NCBI GenBank assembly: GCA_947458545.1
Contig: CANGYH010000001.1
Coordinates: forward strand, 496,001 to 560,000
Length of the DNA stretch: 64,000 nt
Origin: Cytophagaceae bacterium
GTDB lineage: Bacteria; Bacteroidota; Bacteroidia; Cytophagales; Flexibacteraceae
Reading direction: 5' to 3'
A model generated the notes under the pieces. That model worked only from the letters and a program-made list of their open reading frames with translations. It was not told the DNA's origin and did no database searches. Below are positions 7,642-16,325 of this stretch, piece after piece (position 1 is the first letter of the stretch; each line of letters begins with the position of its first letter). Both the position numbers and the translations under genes were made by a program.

Positions 7642-8372
7642 GGCATCTGCTGCCAGGGCCAATGCTGCAGATACTTAGATAGCACCAATCCATCGGGCGG
7701 TGCCAGCCGCATACCTTCCACGCGCTCTACCACGCGCAGCCGAAGGCTGTTCACGGCCAGCATCCATATCACGCCAGGAAAGGCTGCATCCAGTGGTTTA
7801 TCCACAACGCCGTAAGAGACTTGCAACAGCTGCAATGTGGCAGCATTCTGCCTGCCTTCATGGGCAGGAATGCAGAAAACCCCGACATCTGTCCCATACA
7901 CCACGCAGGCAGAGGTAAAGCTGGCTACCCGCCCCTCCTTATTGAGCATTACCGCATCGTCTCCTGTTGCCTCCCTTTGCGCCTGTCTGTAGGTAAACCT
8001 GCTCAGCAACTTGTAACGATGAGCGTGATCTTCCGCATCGAGCGTACGGCTTGCCATGCTAACTGAAATTGGCCCAACAGACAGCTGCAACGGCTGCTCC
8101 GTAAAAGTCGCCAACCAACGATGCGGCTCGCCCATACCTTGAGCCACTGCAAAAACCCGCAGCACACCTTCTTGCCCCGGCACACATCCAGGCAGGGCGT
8201 CAAGCACCTGGGTGGGTAACTCTACACCTAATACTTGCGCCGTCTGTTTCAGTTTAACCTGGTGGAACTGCCAAAGCTGTATAGCCCCCTGCCAAACGGC
8301 CATTGTATCAAAGAAGCCATCTCCATAAAGCAGCCCGGCCAGGTCTTGCCAATTTGGCGACGTACCGTTCAT
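7638..8372 (-). CDS. Class IV PLP-dependent aminotransferase/lyase (PabC-like)
   Basis: About 244 aa from the ATG at 8372, which I prefer because the ATG at 8450 would run into the divergent sdaAB gene. The fold is that of branched-chain aminotransferases and 4-amino-4-deoxychorismate lyase: LLYGDGFFDTMAVW near the N-terminus, HRYKLLSRFTY with the predicted PLP-binding Lys, and MLNKEGRVASFTSACVVYG. In most relatives the last motif contains a conserved Glu (G-x-V-x-E), but here Ser occupies that place. A 4-amino-4-deoxychorismate lyase role in folate synthesis is plausible given the neighbouring thyA, but substrate cannot be settled. Confidence 0.75.
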   Translation of the reverse strand: MNGTSPNWQDLAGLLYGDGFFDTMAVWQGAIQLWQFHQVKLKQTAQVLGVELPTQVLDALPGCVPGQEGVLRVFAVAQGMGEPHRWLATFTEQPLQLSVGPISVSMASRTLDAEDHAHRYKLLSRFTYRQAQREATGDDAVMLNKEGRVASFTSACVVYGTDVGVFCIPAHEGRQNAATLQLLQVSYGVVDKPLDAAFPGVIWMLAVNSLRLRVVERVEGMRLAPPDGLVLSKYLQHWPWQQMP

Positions 8373-8443
8373 CTCCAACCATACGCCACTCGTATAATCA
8401 TACTGAAAAGTAGCTGCCGTATGGCCGTTATTTGCAGGTATAA

Positions 8444-9109
8444 ATGGCATCTGGCGTCTTCGATATGATTGGTCCTGTAATGATAGGGCCTAGCAGCAGC
8501 CATACGGCTGGCGTAGCCAAAATCGGCCGTATGGGCCATAATCTCCTGGGAGGTGTGCCCGCCGAGGCAACGGTCGTATTCTACAACAGCTTTGCCACCA
8601 CCTTCAAAGGACACGGTAGCGACAAAGCCATCCTGGGAGGCTTGCTAGGCATGCAAACCGACGACCCAGGCATCCGAAATGCCGAAGCTGAGGCAGAGTC
8701 CGCGGGCCTTGCGTTCACCTTTCAGATGATTGGCAACGCCAGCCAATACCACCCCAACTCCATAGAGCTGAGGCTTAAAAACGCCAGCCGGCAAATAACA
8801 CTGCTAGGCGAAAGCTTAGGTGGAGGCGTGATCAACATCGCATCCGTTGATGGGTACAAGGCAGGCGTAAACGGAGACCTGACCACCATCATGATCAGCG
8901 CCCAAGACAGGCCCGGTGTCATAGCCTTCGTCTCTGACATCCTCGCACACGACCAGTGCAACATCGCCACCATGACAGTCTCTCGGCAAGAAAAAAATGG
9001 CCTGGCCCGCCATTTCATCGAGGTTGACTCCCCGCCACGCTCCTTGACCATCGAATACCTCAAAAGCCTCCCATGGATCGCCGGATTATACGTAGTGCAG
9101 CCCTTATAG
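8444..9109 (+). CDS. sdaAB: L-serine dehydratase, iron-sulfur type, beta subunit
   Basis: 221-aa protein matching the beta subunit of the Fe-S dependent L-serine ammonia-lyase, which converts serine to pyruvate and ammonia. The N-terminus SGVFDMIGPVMIGPSSSHTA is the family signature. FKGHGSDKAILGGLLGM follows, and the last 75 residues, beginning near TTIMISAQDRPGVIAFVSD, form an ACT-like regulatory domain. The catalytic Fe-S alpha subunit is not next to it and was not seen in this window. The 3' end overlaps the TolC-like gene by 37 bases. Confidence 0.93.
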   Translation: MASGVFDMIGPVMIGPSSSHTAGVAKIGRMGHNLLGGVPAEATVVFYNSFATTFKGHGSDKAILGGLLGMQTDDPGIRNAEAEAESAGLAFTFQMIGNASQYHPNSIELRLKNASRQITLLGESLGGGVINIASVDGYKAGVNGDLTTIMISAQDRPGVIAFVSDILAHDQCNIATMTVSRQEKNGLARHFIEVDSPPRSLTIEYLKSLPWIAGLYVVQPL

Positions 9110-10542
9110 CAGCCTTACTCGTCTGCCTGGCCCAAACCTGGGGGCAAAACGCCAGGCCTGTCTATACCATACAAGACTGTATAGACATTGCCCTCAAAAA
9201 CAATGTGGACATTAAAAACGCCCAGGCCAACAGCGAAGGGGCGCGCCTGGCCAGCAAGAACTTCTTCGGCCAGCGCCTCCCTACAGTAAGCCTCAATGGC
9301 ACGCAGGCCTTCAACGCAGGCTACACCATAGACCCATTTACCAACCAGTTCATTAACCAGAACATACGCTCCAACAACTTTAGCCTCTTTAGCCAAGTGG
9401 TGTTGTTTCAGGGCAACAGTATCAACAACAATACCAATAGGCTTCGGGCCGCCGCTCGAGGGGCAGACTACAACTTTGCCGTAACCCGCAACCAGGTAAC
9501 GCTAGACGTGGCACAGTTCTACACAGCACTGCTTACCGCATACAAAGTAGAATCTGCCACGGCGGCACGCCTGCAGCGCGTCCGCACAGACAGAGACCGC
9601 CTCCGCATCCGGGTAGAGGCCCAAGCCGCCGCCAAAAGCGACCTGGCAGACCTCGATGCCCAGGTCGCCACCGAAGAGCTAAACCTCAGCCGCGCCCAGG
9701 GCGATATCGTCCGTCAAAAACTACTGCTGGCCCAGCGCATGCTCATACCAACTACAGACTTCGATATCGCCATACCTCAAATAGAAAACCTCTTGGCCGA
9801 GCCTGCAGATACCAACGTAGAGCGCGTCTACGCCTCTGCCCTAGAGATTTTGCCCGAGGTAAAGCTGGCCAATACCAACGTAGAGGCAGCCCAATATGCA
9901 GAAAAGGCCGCCCGTGGATTTTTTTACCCCACCATTACAGCCCAGGGCAGCATCGTTACAGGTTACTCTAGCGCCCGCACCAAGGTGGTGCCCGTCAACA
10001 ATACAGGGGGCGGGCCCGTGCTGCCCAGCGCCATCTACTTAAGAGACACGGCGGGCCAGGTCTTCCAGGTACCTACGGCCTTATTTCAAAACCAACGGAC
10101 CTTCAACTCCGTCGATTACCCCTTCCGCAACCAACTCAACGACAACATCAACCGCGGCCTGACACTGCAAGCCAGTATTCCCATTCTTAACCGCTTTACG
10201 GCCAAAACCAATACAGACAACGCCCGCATTCAGCGCATACAAGCCCAAAACGAGGTGCAGCGGACCCGCCAAAACATCTACAACGCCGTAGCGCTGGCCA
10301 TCACAGAGTACAAAATAGCCCTGGCCAACCTAAAGTCTGCCGACAACCAGCTCAAAAGCCTCAACATCTCGCTACAAGCCGCCAAAACGCGCTACGACGC
10401 CGGCGCAGGCTCCAGCTTCGACCTGCTTGCCCAGCAAAGCCTGCTGGCAGCCTCGCAAGCAAACCTGGTGCAGACACAGTTCAACGTCCTCTTCCGCAAG
10501 CTGGTCATAGACTTCTACCAAGGCCGCCCCCTAAAGCTGTAA
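9073..10542 (+). CDS. TolC-family outer-membrane efflux channel
   Basis: 489 aa with a signal peptide (RSAALIAALLVCLAQTWGQ) and the two-fold repeated helical hairpin structure of TolC-type outer-membrane proteins: TIQDCIDIALKNNVDIKNAQ at the N-terminus, and a second half marked by AKTRYDAGAGSSFDLLAQQ, the familiar YxxGxxSxxDLLxAQ signature. It forms the outer-membrane duct of a tripartite exporter. The start lies 37 bases inside sdaAB, and its stop TAA shares a base with the ATG of the periplasmic adaptor gene, so these two are translationally coupled. The inner-membrane pump is not adjacent. Confidence 0.92.
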   Translation: MDRRIIRSAALIAALLVCLAQTWGQNARPVYTIQDCIDIALKNNVDIKNAQANSEGARLASKNFFGQRLPTVSLNGTQAFNAGYTIDPFTNQFINQNIRSNNFSLFSQVVLFQGNSINNNTNRLRAAARGADYNFAVTRNQVTLDVAQFYTALLTAYKVESATAARLQRVRTDRDRLRIRVEAQAAAKSDLADLDAQVATEELNLSRAQGDIVRQKLLLAQRMLIPTTDFDIAIPQIENLLAEPADTNVERVYASALEILPEVKLANTNVEAAQYAEKAARGFFYPTITAQGSIVTGYSSARTKVVPVNNTGGGPVLPSAIYLRDTAGQVFQVPTALFQNQRTFNSVDYPFRNQLNDNINRGLTLQASIPILNRFTAKTNTDNARIQRIQAQNEVQRTRQNIYNAVALAITEYKIALANLKSADNQLKSLNISLQAAKTRYDAGAGSSFDLLAQQSLLAASQANLVQTQFNVLFRKLVIDFYQGRPLKL

Positions 10543-11789
10543 TGAAAAAGAAAACCCTCATCTGGATAGCCATAGCCGTGGCTGTGGTGGCGCTTATAGG
10601 CTACTTTTCGTCACGCAAAAAAGAAACCTTCGTAACCCTTGGAGGCGTGCAAAAGGGCGACATAGAAGAGCTAATCTCTGCAAGTGGTGCCATAGAGAGC
10701 GAGACTTTGGTCAAAATCAGCTCAGAAATCTCAGGCGAGGTTACAGACATCTTCGTTGACATCGGAGACTCCGTCCGGGTAGGTCAGCCGCTTGTCCGTA
10801 TCCGGCCAGACAATTTTAAGTCTGCCGCAGACCGTGCCCGTGCTACCCTCCAAGCACAAGAGAGCCAAGAGAGCCAAAGCCGTACAGCCATAGCCCAGGC
10901 AGAGCTGCGCCTCTCGCGCGCTAAGCAAGACCTGGCCCGCATCCAGCGCCTGGTAGATAAAGAAGTAGCCAGCGGGGCAGACCTACTAGCCGCCCAAAAC
11001 ACCTACGACCTAGCCGTGCGAGACCTGGAATCTGCCAAAAGCCAGGCCGCGGCCGCAAGATTCCAGGTTCAATCTGCCGCCGCCACCCTTAGAGACGCGC
11101 AACTCACCCTGTCTCGCACAGAGATCTTATCGCCCCTCAATGGCTCCGTGCTCAACGTAATCAGCAAAAAAGGCGAGCGTGTCGTAGGCACGGCCCAAAT
11201 GGCAGGCACCACCATTATGAGCCTGGCCGCTATTACAGATCTGCAGGTACGCGTCCAAATCAACGAAAACGACGTCAACCGCATCAAAGTCGGCCAAGAG
11301 GTCCGGATACGCGTAGATGCCGCCGAGGATACCGTCTTCAAAGGCTACGTCCGAAAGGTGAGCAACATCAACAAAGACAAACCAACTCCAGAGGCCGTTA
11401 CCGAGTACGAGGCCATCCTGGCGCTGCCTTACAGGCTTAACGGCCCCAAGCTCAAAATGCTCAAAATCGGCATGTCTGCCAGTGCAGACATCCTCACCAA
11501 CAGCAAGACGGGCGTGCTGATTGCACCCGTGCAAGCAGTCCTCTTCAAAACCGACAGCACTAAACCTAATCCGGACGGCTCTTATCCAGACTACGAATAC
11601 GTGTACACCTACAAGGCCGGCAAGGTGCACAAAAAGGTAGTCAAAACAGGCATCAGCAACAGTGCCATGATAGAGATCGCCACCGGCCTAACCCAGGGCG
11701 ACTCGCTCGTAACCGGCCCGTTCGACGTTCTCAACAACAAGCTCAAAGACGGAGCCGAGGTAGCTAAGCAACCTCAAAATCAACGCTAA
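10542..11789 (+). CDS. Periplasmic adaptor (membrane fusion) subunit of an efflux system
   Basis: 415 aa. Residues 5-22 form one N-terminal membrane anchor (LIWIAIAVAVVALIGYF). A lipoyl half (GEVTDIFVDIGDSVRVGQPL) is followed by a long alpha-hairpin rich in Gln, Ala and Arg (about 95-195), the second lipoyl half (SPLNGSVLNVISKKGERVVG) and a beta-barrel domain with VRVQINENDVNRIKVGQEVRIRVDA. This is the HlyD/MacA-like adaptor that joins an inner-membrane transporter to TolC. The sequence does not tell whether its partner is an ABC (MacB-type) or RND pump. Its 3' end overlaps the convergent MBL gene by 26 bases. Confidence 0.92.
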   Translation: MKKKTLIWIAIAVAVVALIGYFSSRKKETFVTLGGVQKGDIEELISASGAIESETLVKISSEISGEVTDIFVDIGDSVRVGQPLVRIRPDNFKSAADRARATLQAQESQESQSRTAIAQAELRLSRAKQDLARIQRLVDKEVASGADLLAAQNTYDLAVRDLESAKSQAAAARFQVQSAAATLRDAQLTLSRTEILSPLNGSVLNVISKKGERVVGTAQMAGTTIMSLAAITDLQVRVQINENDVNRIKVGQEVRIRVDAAEDTVFKGYVRKVSNINKDKPTPEAVTEYEAILALPYRLNGPKLKMLKIGMSASADILTNSKTGVLIAPVQAVLFKTDSTKPNPDGSYPDYEYVYTYKAGKVHKKVVKTGISNSAMIEIATGLTQGDSLVTGPFDVLNNKLKDGAEVAKQPQNQR

Positions 11790-12543
11790 GGCCATCGTAG
11801 CCAAGCTCTATCCCTTGGGGCAAGGTGGCATTGCGTTCCACATAAAGCCCCATCCGGTGCGATATGTGGGTCAGTATAGTGCGCCTGGGCTTCAGTTGCT
11901 GGGCAAGCTCAATAGACTGCTCAAGCGTAAAATGGCTTAAATGCGGCTCAGGCTGCAGTGCATCCAGCACCAGCGTATCCAGTCCCTGCAAATGCGCCAT
12001 GCTGGCTGCTGAGATGTAGTTGGTGTCTGTCACATACGCCACGTTACCACACCTAAAGGCAAGCACGGGCAATTTGTGGTGCATAACCTCAAACACCGTT
12101 AACGGTATATCGGCCACCCGAATCTCCGTTTCGGTAATCGGATGCAGGTCTAGCCGGGGTATGCCCGGATACTTGAGGTCAGAGAAGGCATAGGCATAGT
12201 CTGCCTTTAGCCTGTCTAATACGCGTGGCCAGGCATAAACGTCCATATCCCTATCTAGGGAGTAATTAAAACCCCGCACGTCGTCTAAGCCGCCAGTATG
12301 GTCCTTATGCTCATGCGTCACCAGCAGCGCATCCACAGACTTCAGCCCAAGCCGCAACACCTGCTGCCTGAAGTCTGGCCCTGGATCCACCCAAATCGCC
12401 CGCCCCTCTACGGACAGATAGGCGCTTGTCCGCAAACGCTTGTCTCTCGCATCGCCAGATCGGCAAACCTCGCAAGCGCATCCAATGAGCGGCACGCCTT
12501 GGCTGGTGCCCGTACCGGTCAAAACAAGCTTCCCCTTGCGCAT
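11764..12543 (-). CDS. MBL-fold metallohydrolase (PhnP-like)
   Basis: 259 aa from the ATG at 12543; the longer frame to 12621 would overlap the upstream gene, while this start leaves a 1-base gap. Near the N-terminus LTGTGTSQGVPLIGC is followed by C-A-C-x2-C (Cys22, 24, 27), the structural zinc site of PhnP-like phosphodiesterases. THEHKDHTGG at 76-85 is the metal-binding HxHxDH motif, and further His/Asp ligands lie in VMHHKLPV, VTDTNY and THISHRMG. Relatives hydrolyse cyclic phosphodiesters or act as tRNase Z-like enzymes; the physiological substrate here is unknown. Confidence 0.85.
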   Translation of the reverse strand: MRKGKLVLTGTGTSQGVPLIGCACEVCRSGDARDKRLRTSAYLSVEGRAIWVDPGPDFRQQVLRLGLKSVDALLVTHEHKDHTGGLDDVRGFNYSLDRDMDVYAWPRVLDRLKADYAYAFSDLKYPGIPRLDLHPITETEIRVADIPLTVFEVMHHKLPVLAFRCGNVAYVTDTNYISAASMAHLQGLDTLVLDALQPEPHLSHFTLEQSIELAQQLKPRRTILTHISHRMGLYVERNATLPQGIELGYDGLSVDFEVA

Positions 12544-12544
12544 T

Positions 12545-12805
12545 TCAGGGCTTAATCTTAGAGTATAGGGCTCGCCCATGCTCTGTAAGGCTAGCGGTAT
12601 TAATGGGCAGTTGCCGCACAAGGTCCAGCATCACAAAATACCGAGCCTCTCCCTTCAGAAAGCCATTGATCAAGATAATGGGGCTGCCCTTCACAAGGCA
12701 GTAGTTAGACCGAAAAGCGCCTTTCCCCACGCGCAGGTGGTACCCCGCCTCCAACAGCAGGTCTTCCACCTTTGCAGCATTGGCTTTGGTGTAAGCCATG
12801 GCCAT
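12545..12805 (-). CDS. Conserved small protein of unknown function (Bacteroidota)
   Basis: 86 aa, cytoplasmic, no signal peptide. From memory, the pattern AGYHLRVGKGAFRSNYCLVKGSPIILINGFLKGEAR resembles a widespread small Bacteroidota protein of unknown function (GYxVRxxKGxFxSGYCxxxxxxxxxINKF). The N-terminus looks helical (MAYTKANAAKVEDLLLEAG) and is followed by alternating strands. It is packed between a receiver-protein gene (2-base gap) and the MBL hydrolase gene (1-base gap), which suggests one transcript for the group. Confidence 0.72.
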   Translation of the reverse strand: MAMAYTKANAAKVEDLLLEAGYHLRVGKGAFRSNYCLVKGSPIILINGFLKGEARYFVMLDLVRQLPINTASLTEHGRALYSKIKP

Positions 12806-12807
12806 GC

Positions 12808-13176
12808 CTACGTCAGCTCTTTTACCTTCTCTACCAGCAGGTCAAAGTTGAGGGGCTTTTGCATATACAGGTTGATGCCTGCATTCTTAAAATCCTCTTC
12901 AGAATAGTTTTTAGCATTGCCGGTAATGGCAATAATGGGCACCTGGCTCTTGGCAGAATCAGATAGCTTTCTGATTTCGCGCGCGCAGGCCATCCCATCC
13001 ATCTGGGGCATATTGATGTCCATCAGCACAATGCTGATGTTCTCTTTAGCCATGATGGCCAAGACGTCTTTACCGTTTTTTGCAGAAACAATCTCAAAAT
13101 TCTGAAATTCTAAGATTTTCTTCGTGAGGTTCTGAATTACGGAGCTATCCTCAGCCACTAAGACTTTCTTAGCCAT
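12808..13176 (-). CDS. Single-domain response regulator (CheY-like receiver)
   Basis: 122 aa, consisting of one receiver domain and nothing else. The phosphoacceptor is Asp53 in VLMDINMPQMDG, the acidic pair is at Glu9-Asp10 (VAEDSS), Thr85 sits in IIAITGN, and the conserved Lys is Lys107 (MQKPLN). With no output domain it either binds a target protein or passes phosphate on. The ATG overlaps the end of the hybrid histidine kinase gene by 8 bases, so the two are coupled and probably partners. Confidence 0.93.
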   Translation of the reverse strand: MAKKVLVAEDSSVIQNLTKKILEFQNFEIVSAKNGKDVLAIMAKENISIVLMDINMPQMDGMACAREIRKLSDSAKSQVPIIAITGNAKNYSEEDFKNAGINLYMQKPLNFDLLVEKVKELT

Positions 13177-16100
13177 TGTTTCCTTTTGATACTAGATGTT
13201 CAAATACAAAAGTACGACTACGGCCGTAAAGGTTGGCCAAGGCTTCCGCCTGGCCTGGGCTCAACACAAACCCCGCTGACGATGAGGCACTTTCAACCTC
13301 CAACGCAAGCTGAGCCAAGGCTGGCAAGCCCACCGTTCCGGCGGCTCCTTTCAAGGCATGGGCCGCGTCATGGATGGCAGCGGCATCGGTGCCGTCGGTA
13401 ATGGCCAAGACGTAGCCTTTCGCTTCCTCAAAAAATTGCTGGTACATCTCCTCCAGGGCCTCCCACGGCAAATGTTTGTGTAGCTGCTCCACCACTGCGG
13501 CATCAAGCAAGGGCATAGCCGATGCATCGCCGGGCGCCTGGGGCTCAGTTTGCACCTGGGTCAGATTATCCAACCGGCCAAGTGCCGCCCGCAGAGACTC
13601 TAGGTTAATAGGCTTCGAGACATACCCGTCAAAACCCAGGGCCAGGTATTTCTCGGCATCGCCTCGCATGCTGTAAGCCGTCATGGCAAACACGGGGCAC
13701 TGGCCCAAACCACCCTCTCTAATAGCGGCTTGGGTGGCAATCCCGTCCATACCAGGCATTTGGATATCCAGCAAAATCAAATCAAAGTGCTTGCCCATGC
13801 TAAGCACTTCAAGCGCCTCTTGGCCGCTGGCGGCTGTTTCTACGGTGCATCCCAAATGCTCAAGCAAAACCTGCCCCACCTTTAGGTTCGTTTTGTTATC
13901 ATCTACAACTAAAACAGAATAAGCGGTAATGCTCTGCGATGCGCTATAATCCATAGTTGTTTGCCCGGCATCAGGCTCAACAACCAACGGAATCGTAAAA
14001 TAGAAAGACGATCCTCCCCCTTCTTGGCTTGCAAAGCCAATAGTGCCACCCATCAACTGCACCAGAGACTTAGAGATAAACAGACCCAAACCCGTGCCCT
14101 CTGCCGCTTTGGTAGTGCTTGCATCGAGCTGAGAAAAAGCCTTGAACAAAGACTCTTGCCTCGCCAGCGGAATACCCACGCCCGAGTCTTCCACCGCAAT
14201 CGTCAAAGCCTTAGGACCTCCCTCCTGCCCCGCCTCTGCTCCCGCCACAGAGAGATGGATGTAACCCTTTTCCGTAAACTTGATGGCGTTGCTCACCAGG
14301 TTGCCCACAATCTGCATAATCCGGATTTCATCCCCCACAATCCGGGTCGGCCCCTGGTACTTCCAAACAATTTCCAGCTCCAGGCTCTTGGCCAATGCCA
14401 GCGGCTTGTAGAGCTGCACAATCTGCTGCATGGCAACCTTAAGGTCAAATGGTCGGGCCGTTAGCACAAACTTGCCCGCCTCCAGCTTAGACAGGTCTAA
14501 GATGTCGTTGATTATCCGCAGCAAAGACTCTGAGCTAGACTTTATGGTGGCCACATAGTCATCCAGCGGATGCTGCAACCTGCTTGCCGACAGCAGATCT
14601 ACCAGGCCGATAATACCATTAAGTGGCGTGCGGATCTCATGGCTCATATTAGCCAAAAACTGATCCTTGCTTTCGGCCAGCTTCAGAATCTTCTTATTCT
14701 TCTCTTTAAGCTTTTGTTGGTTGTTCAGTAGCTCGGTCAGGTCTTTGGCAACCCCTACAAAGGTCAGCTCGCGCGTATCCGGGTCTAAGATGGGTTTGAT
14801 TTTGCAATCAAAAATAATTTTCTCCCCAGCCTTATTTACTACTTTGATAATGAACGACTTATTCTCCCTATTCTTTAGAATCTGCCGACGGGTTTGCTTA
14901 GAGAGCTGCAGCACCTTGTCCAGGATGGATTTCCCGATCAACTCGCCCGGCGTATAGCCTAGCAGGTCGGCCGAGTGGGTATTTACCTCCAGCAGATTTA
15001 GCCGCTTATCTATGCGGAAGTACAGGTCTTGCATCGAGCTGATAACGTCCTGAAACTTCTTCTCCTTCTGATCGGCTACCTCCCGCTGTATCTCAGCTTC
15101 AGTAATATCCTCACCCACCAGATAGACCACATCGCTCGTTGCCTCTTGTATGCCCAGATACATGATGGCACAATTGAAAATCTTCTCTCCACCCTCCAAG
15201 CTCAATTGCGGCCTTGTTCGCAGCGCAATACGCTGGCCAATATTTCTGGTAATAAAGGCATGGAGCCTTCCGCTTCCTTCTGGCAGCTCATAAGCAAAAA
15301 CAGCCTCTACGGCAGCCTGTAGCACTTCTGCCTGGCCAGCCAATACCCCTGCAGCAAACTTGTTCAGATACACAATGCGGTCGTCGGCGCTGATGCCGAT
15401 CACCATCAGTTGAGTCCCATCTACCGTTTGCCTGATTTGCCTGTTTACCTCCTTATTAATCTCTAGCTGCTGGGTGATAGAGGCCAGCCTGCGCTCGTCG
15501 GTAACATCCACCGCAGACGACACATAGCCCATAAAAAAGCCATTGGAGTCGTAATAAGGCTCTCCGTAATCCTCAAAAAGGCGGTAGGCACCGGCAAGGT
15601 CTCGCAGGTGGTACTCAACCTTATACTTCTGCCGCTTCTTGTAAGCAGCATCTATAGACGCTAATACCCCAGAAAGCTCCCCCTCTTTTATGTAATCAAT
15701 CCAGGTAGCAGACAACGCCTCGTGCGATTCTACACCTGCGAAATTTTGCCAGTTTTTATTAAAGAAATAATAGTAGTTATTAACATTGCTCATTTTTGTT
15801 AAGCCGGGCGTGTTGTCGGCAAAAATCTTGAGCCTGTTCTCGTTCAGCTTCAGTCGGTTAATCTCTTCATAATATGGCTGCGCCGGGTGCAGCCCAAGCT
15901 CATGGTATGTACCAAGGCCCTGCAGGGTTATGGCCTTGGCCTTTATGTCGAAGGTTACCAACTCTTTGCCCAACTGCAGCCGCCATTGAGAAAGCTCAAT
16001 GTCGGCGCCGGCCGCCTGCCCAAAAGCAAGTCTCCATTTGGTTTCAGAGCCTAGCCCATCTGCCTGGTAGGGCGGAAAAAGCGCAAATACGTCCTGGCCC

Positions 16101-16285
16101 ATCAACGCCTCTCTGGCTTGGCCAAGCAACTTGGCAAACGCCTGGTTGCAATCAAAAATCAGATCATCATAGATCCGCGCCACCGGAAAAACCTCTACCC
16201 CAATCGGTACGCGCACAGCGTCTATGATGGCAGCCAATGCCTGGCGATGCTCTGCATCAAGCGCTTCTATTGCCTTACTGTTCAT
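13169..16285 (-). CDS. Soluble hybrid histidine kinase with four PAS-like regions, REC and HPt domains
   Basis: 1038 aa from the ATG at 16285; the longer frame would cross the divergent gene's promoter. Order: PAS-like segments at roughly 10-110, 150-270, 285-395 and 405-525; a short coiled coil (NNQQKLKEKNKKILKLAES); the dimerisation/phosphoacceptor motif NMSHEIRTPLNG (His near 548); ATP-binding boxes (LVSNAIKFTEKG, VEDSGVGIP, GTGLGLFISKSL); a receiver with LLDIQMPGMDG (Asp near 839); and a C-terminal HPt with AAHALKGAAGTVG (His near 976). No membrane segment was seen, so it likely senses cytoplasmic signals. It holds every stage of a His-Asp-His phosphorelay, with the downstream receiver as final acceptor. 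Confidence 0.93.
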   Translation of the reverse strand: MNSKAIEALDAEHRQALAAIIDAVRVPIGVEVFPVARIYDDLIFDCNQAFAKLLGQAREALMGQDVFALFPPYQADGLGSETKWRLAFGQAAGADIELSQWRLQLGKELVTFDIKAKAITLQGLGTYHELGLHPAQPYYEEINRLKLNENRLKIFADNTPGLTKMSNVNNYYYFFNKNWQNFAGVESHEALSATWIDYIKEGELSGVLASIDAAYKKRQKYKVEYHLRDLAGAYRLFEDYGEPYYDSNGFFMGYVSSAVDVTDERRLASITQQLEINKEVNRQIRQTVDGTQLMVIGISADDRIVYLNKFAAGVLAGQAEVLQAAVEAVFAYELPEGSGRLHAFITRNIGQRIALRTRPQLSLEGGEKIFNCAIMYLGIQEATSDVVYLVGEDITEAEIQREVADQKEKKFQDVISSMQDLYFRIDKRLNLLEVNTHSADLLGYTPGELIGKSILDKVLQLSKQTRRQILKNRENKSFIIKVVNKAGEKIIFDCKIKPILDPDTRELTFVGVAKDLTELLNNQQKLKEKNKKILKLAESKDQFLANMSHEIRTPLNGIIGLVDLLSASRLQHPLDDYVATIKSSSESLLRIINDILDLSKLEAGKFVLTARPFDLKVAMQQIVQLYKPLALAKSLELEIVWKYQGPTRIVGDEIRIMQIVGNLVSNAIKFTEKGYIHLSVAGAEAGQEGGPKALTIAVEDSGVGIPLARQESLFKAFSQLDASTTKAAEGTGLGLFISKSLVQLMGGTIGFASQEGGGSSFYFTIPLVVEPDAGQTTMDYSASQSITAYSVLVVDDNKTNLKVGQVLLEHLGCTVETAASGQEALEVLSMGKHFDLILLDIQMPGMDGIATQAAIREGGLGQCPVFAMTAYSMRGDAEKYLALGFDGYVSKPINLESLRAALGRLDNLTQVQTEPQAPGDASAMPLLDAAVVEQLHKHLPWEALEEMYQQFFEEAKGYVLAITDGTDAAAIHDAAHALKGAAGTVGLPALAQLALEVESASSSAGFVLSPGQAEALANLYGRSRTFVFEHLVSKGNNG

Positions 16286-16287
16286 GG

Positions 16288-16317
16288 TTTGCTGCCTGGC
16301 TAAAGATATTAGTTTTG
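16288..16317 (+). promoter_or_regulatory. Promoter for the FecCD permease gene
   Basis: TTTG at 16288-16291 and TAGTTTTG at 16310-16317 are spaced by 18 bp, a near-perfect Bacteroidota -33/-7 pair. The -7 box ends only 8 bases before the ATG at 16326, so transcription would start at or next to the start codon. It lies in the 40-base gap opposite the hybrid kinase gene. Confidence 0.65.
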
Positions 16318-16325
16318 CCCATAAA

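Noticed and set aside
16224-16325. N-terminal extension of the FecCD permease to 16224
   Set aside because: It would read through a near-consensus promoter and through the start of the divergent kinase gene, and the extra residues do not resemble the family.
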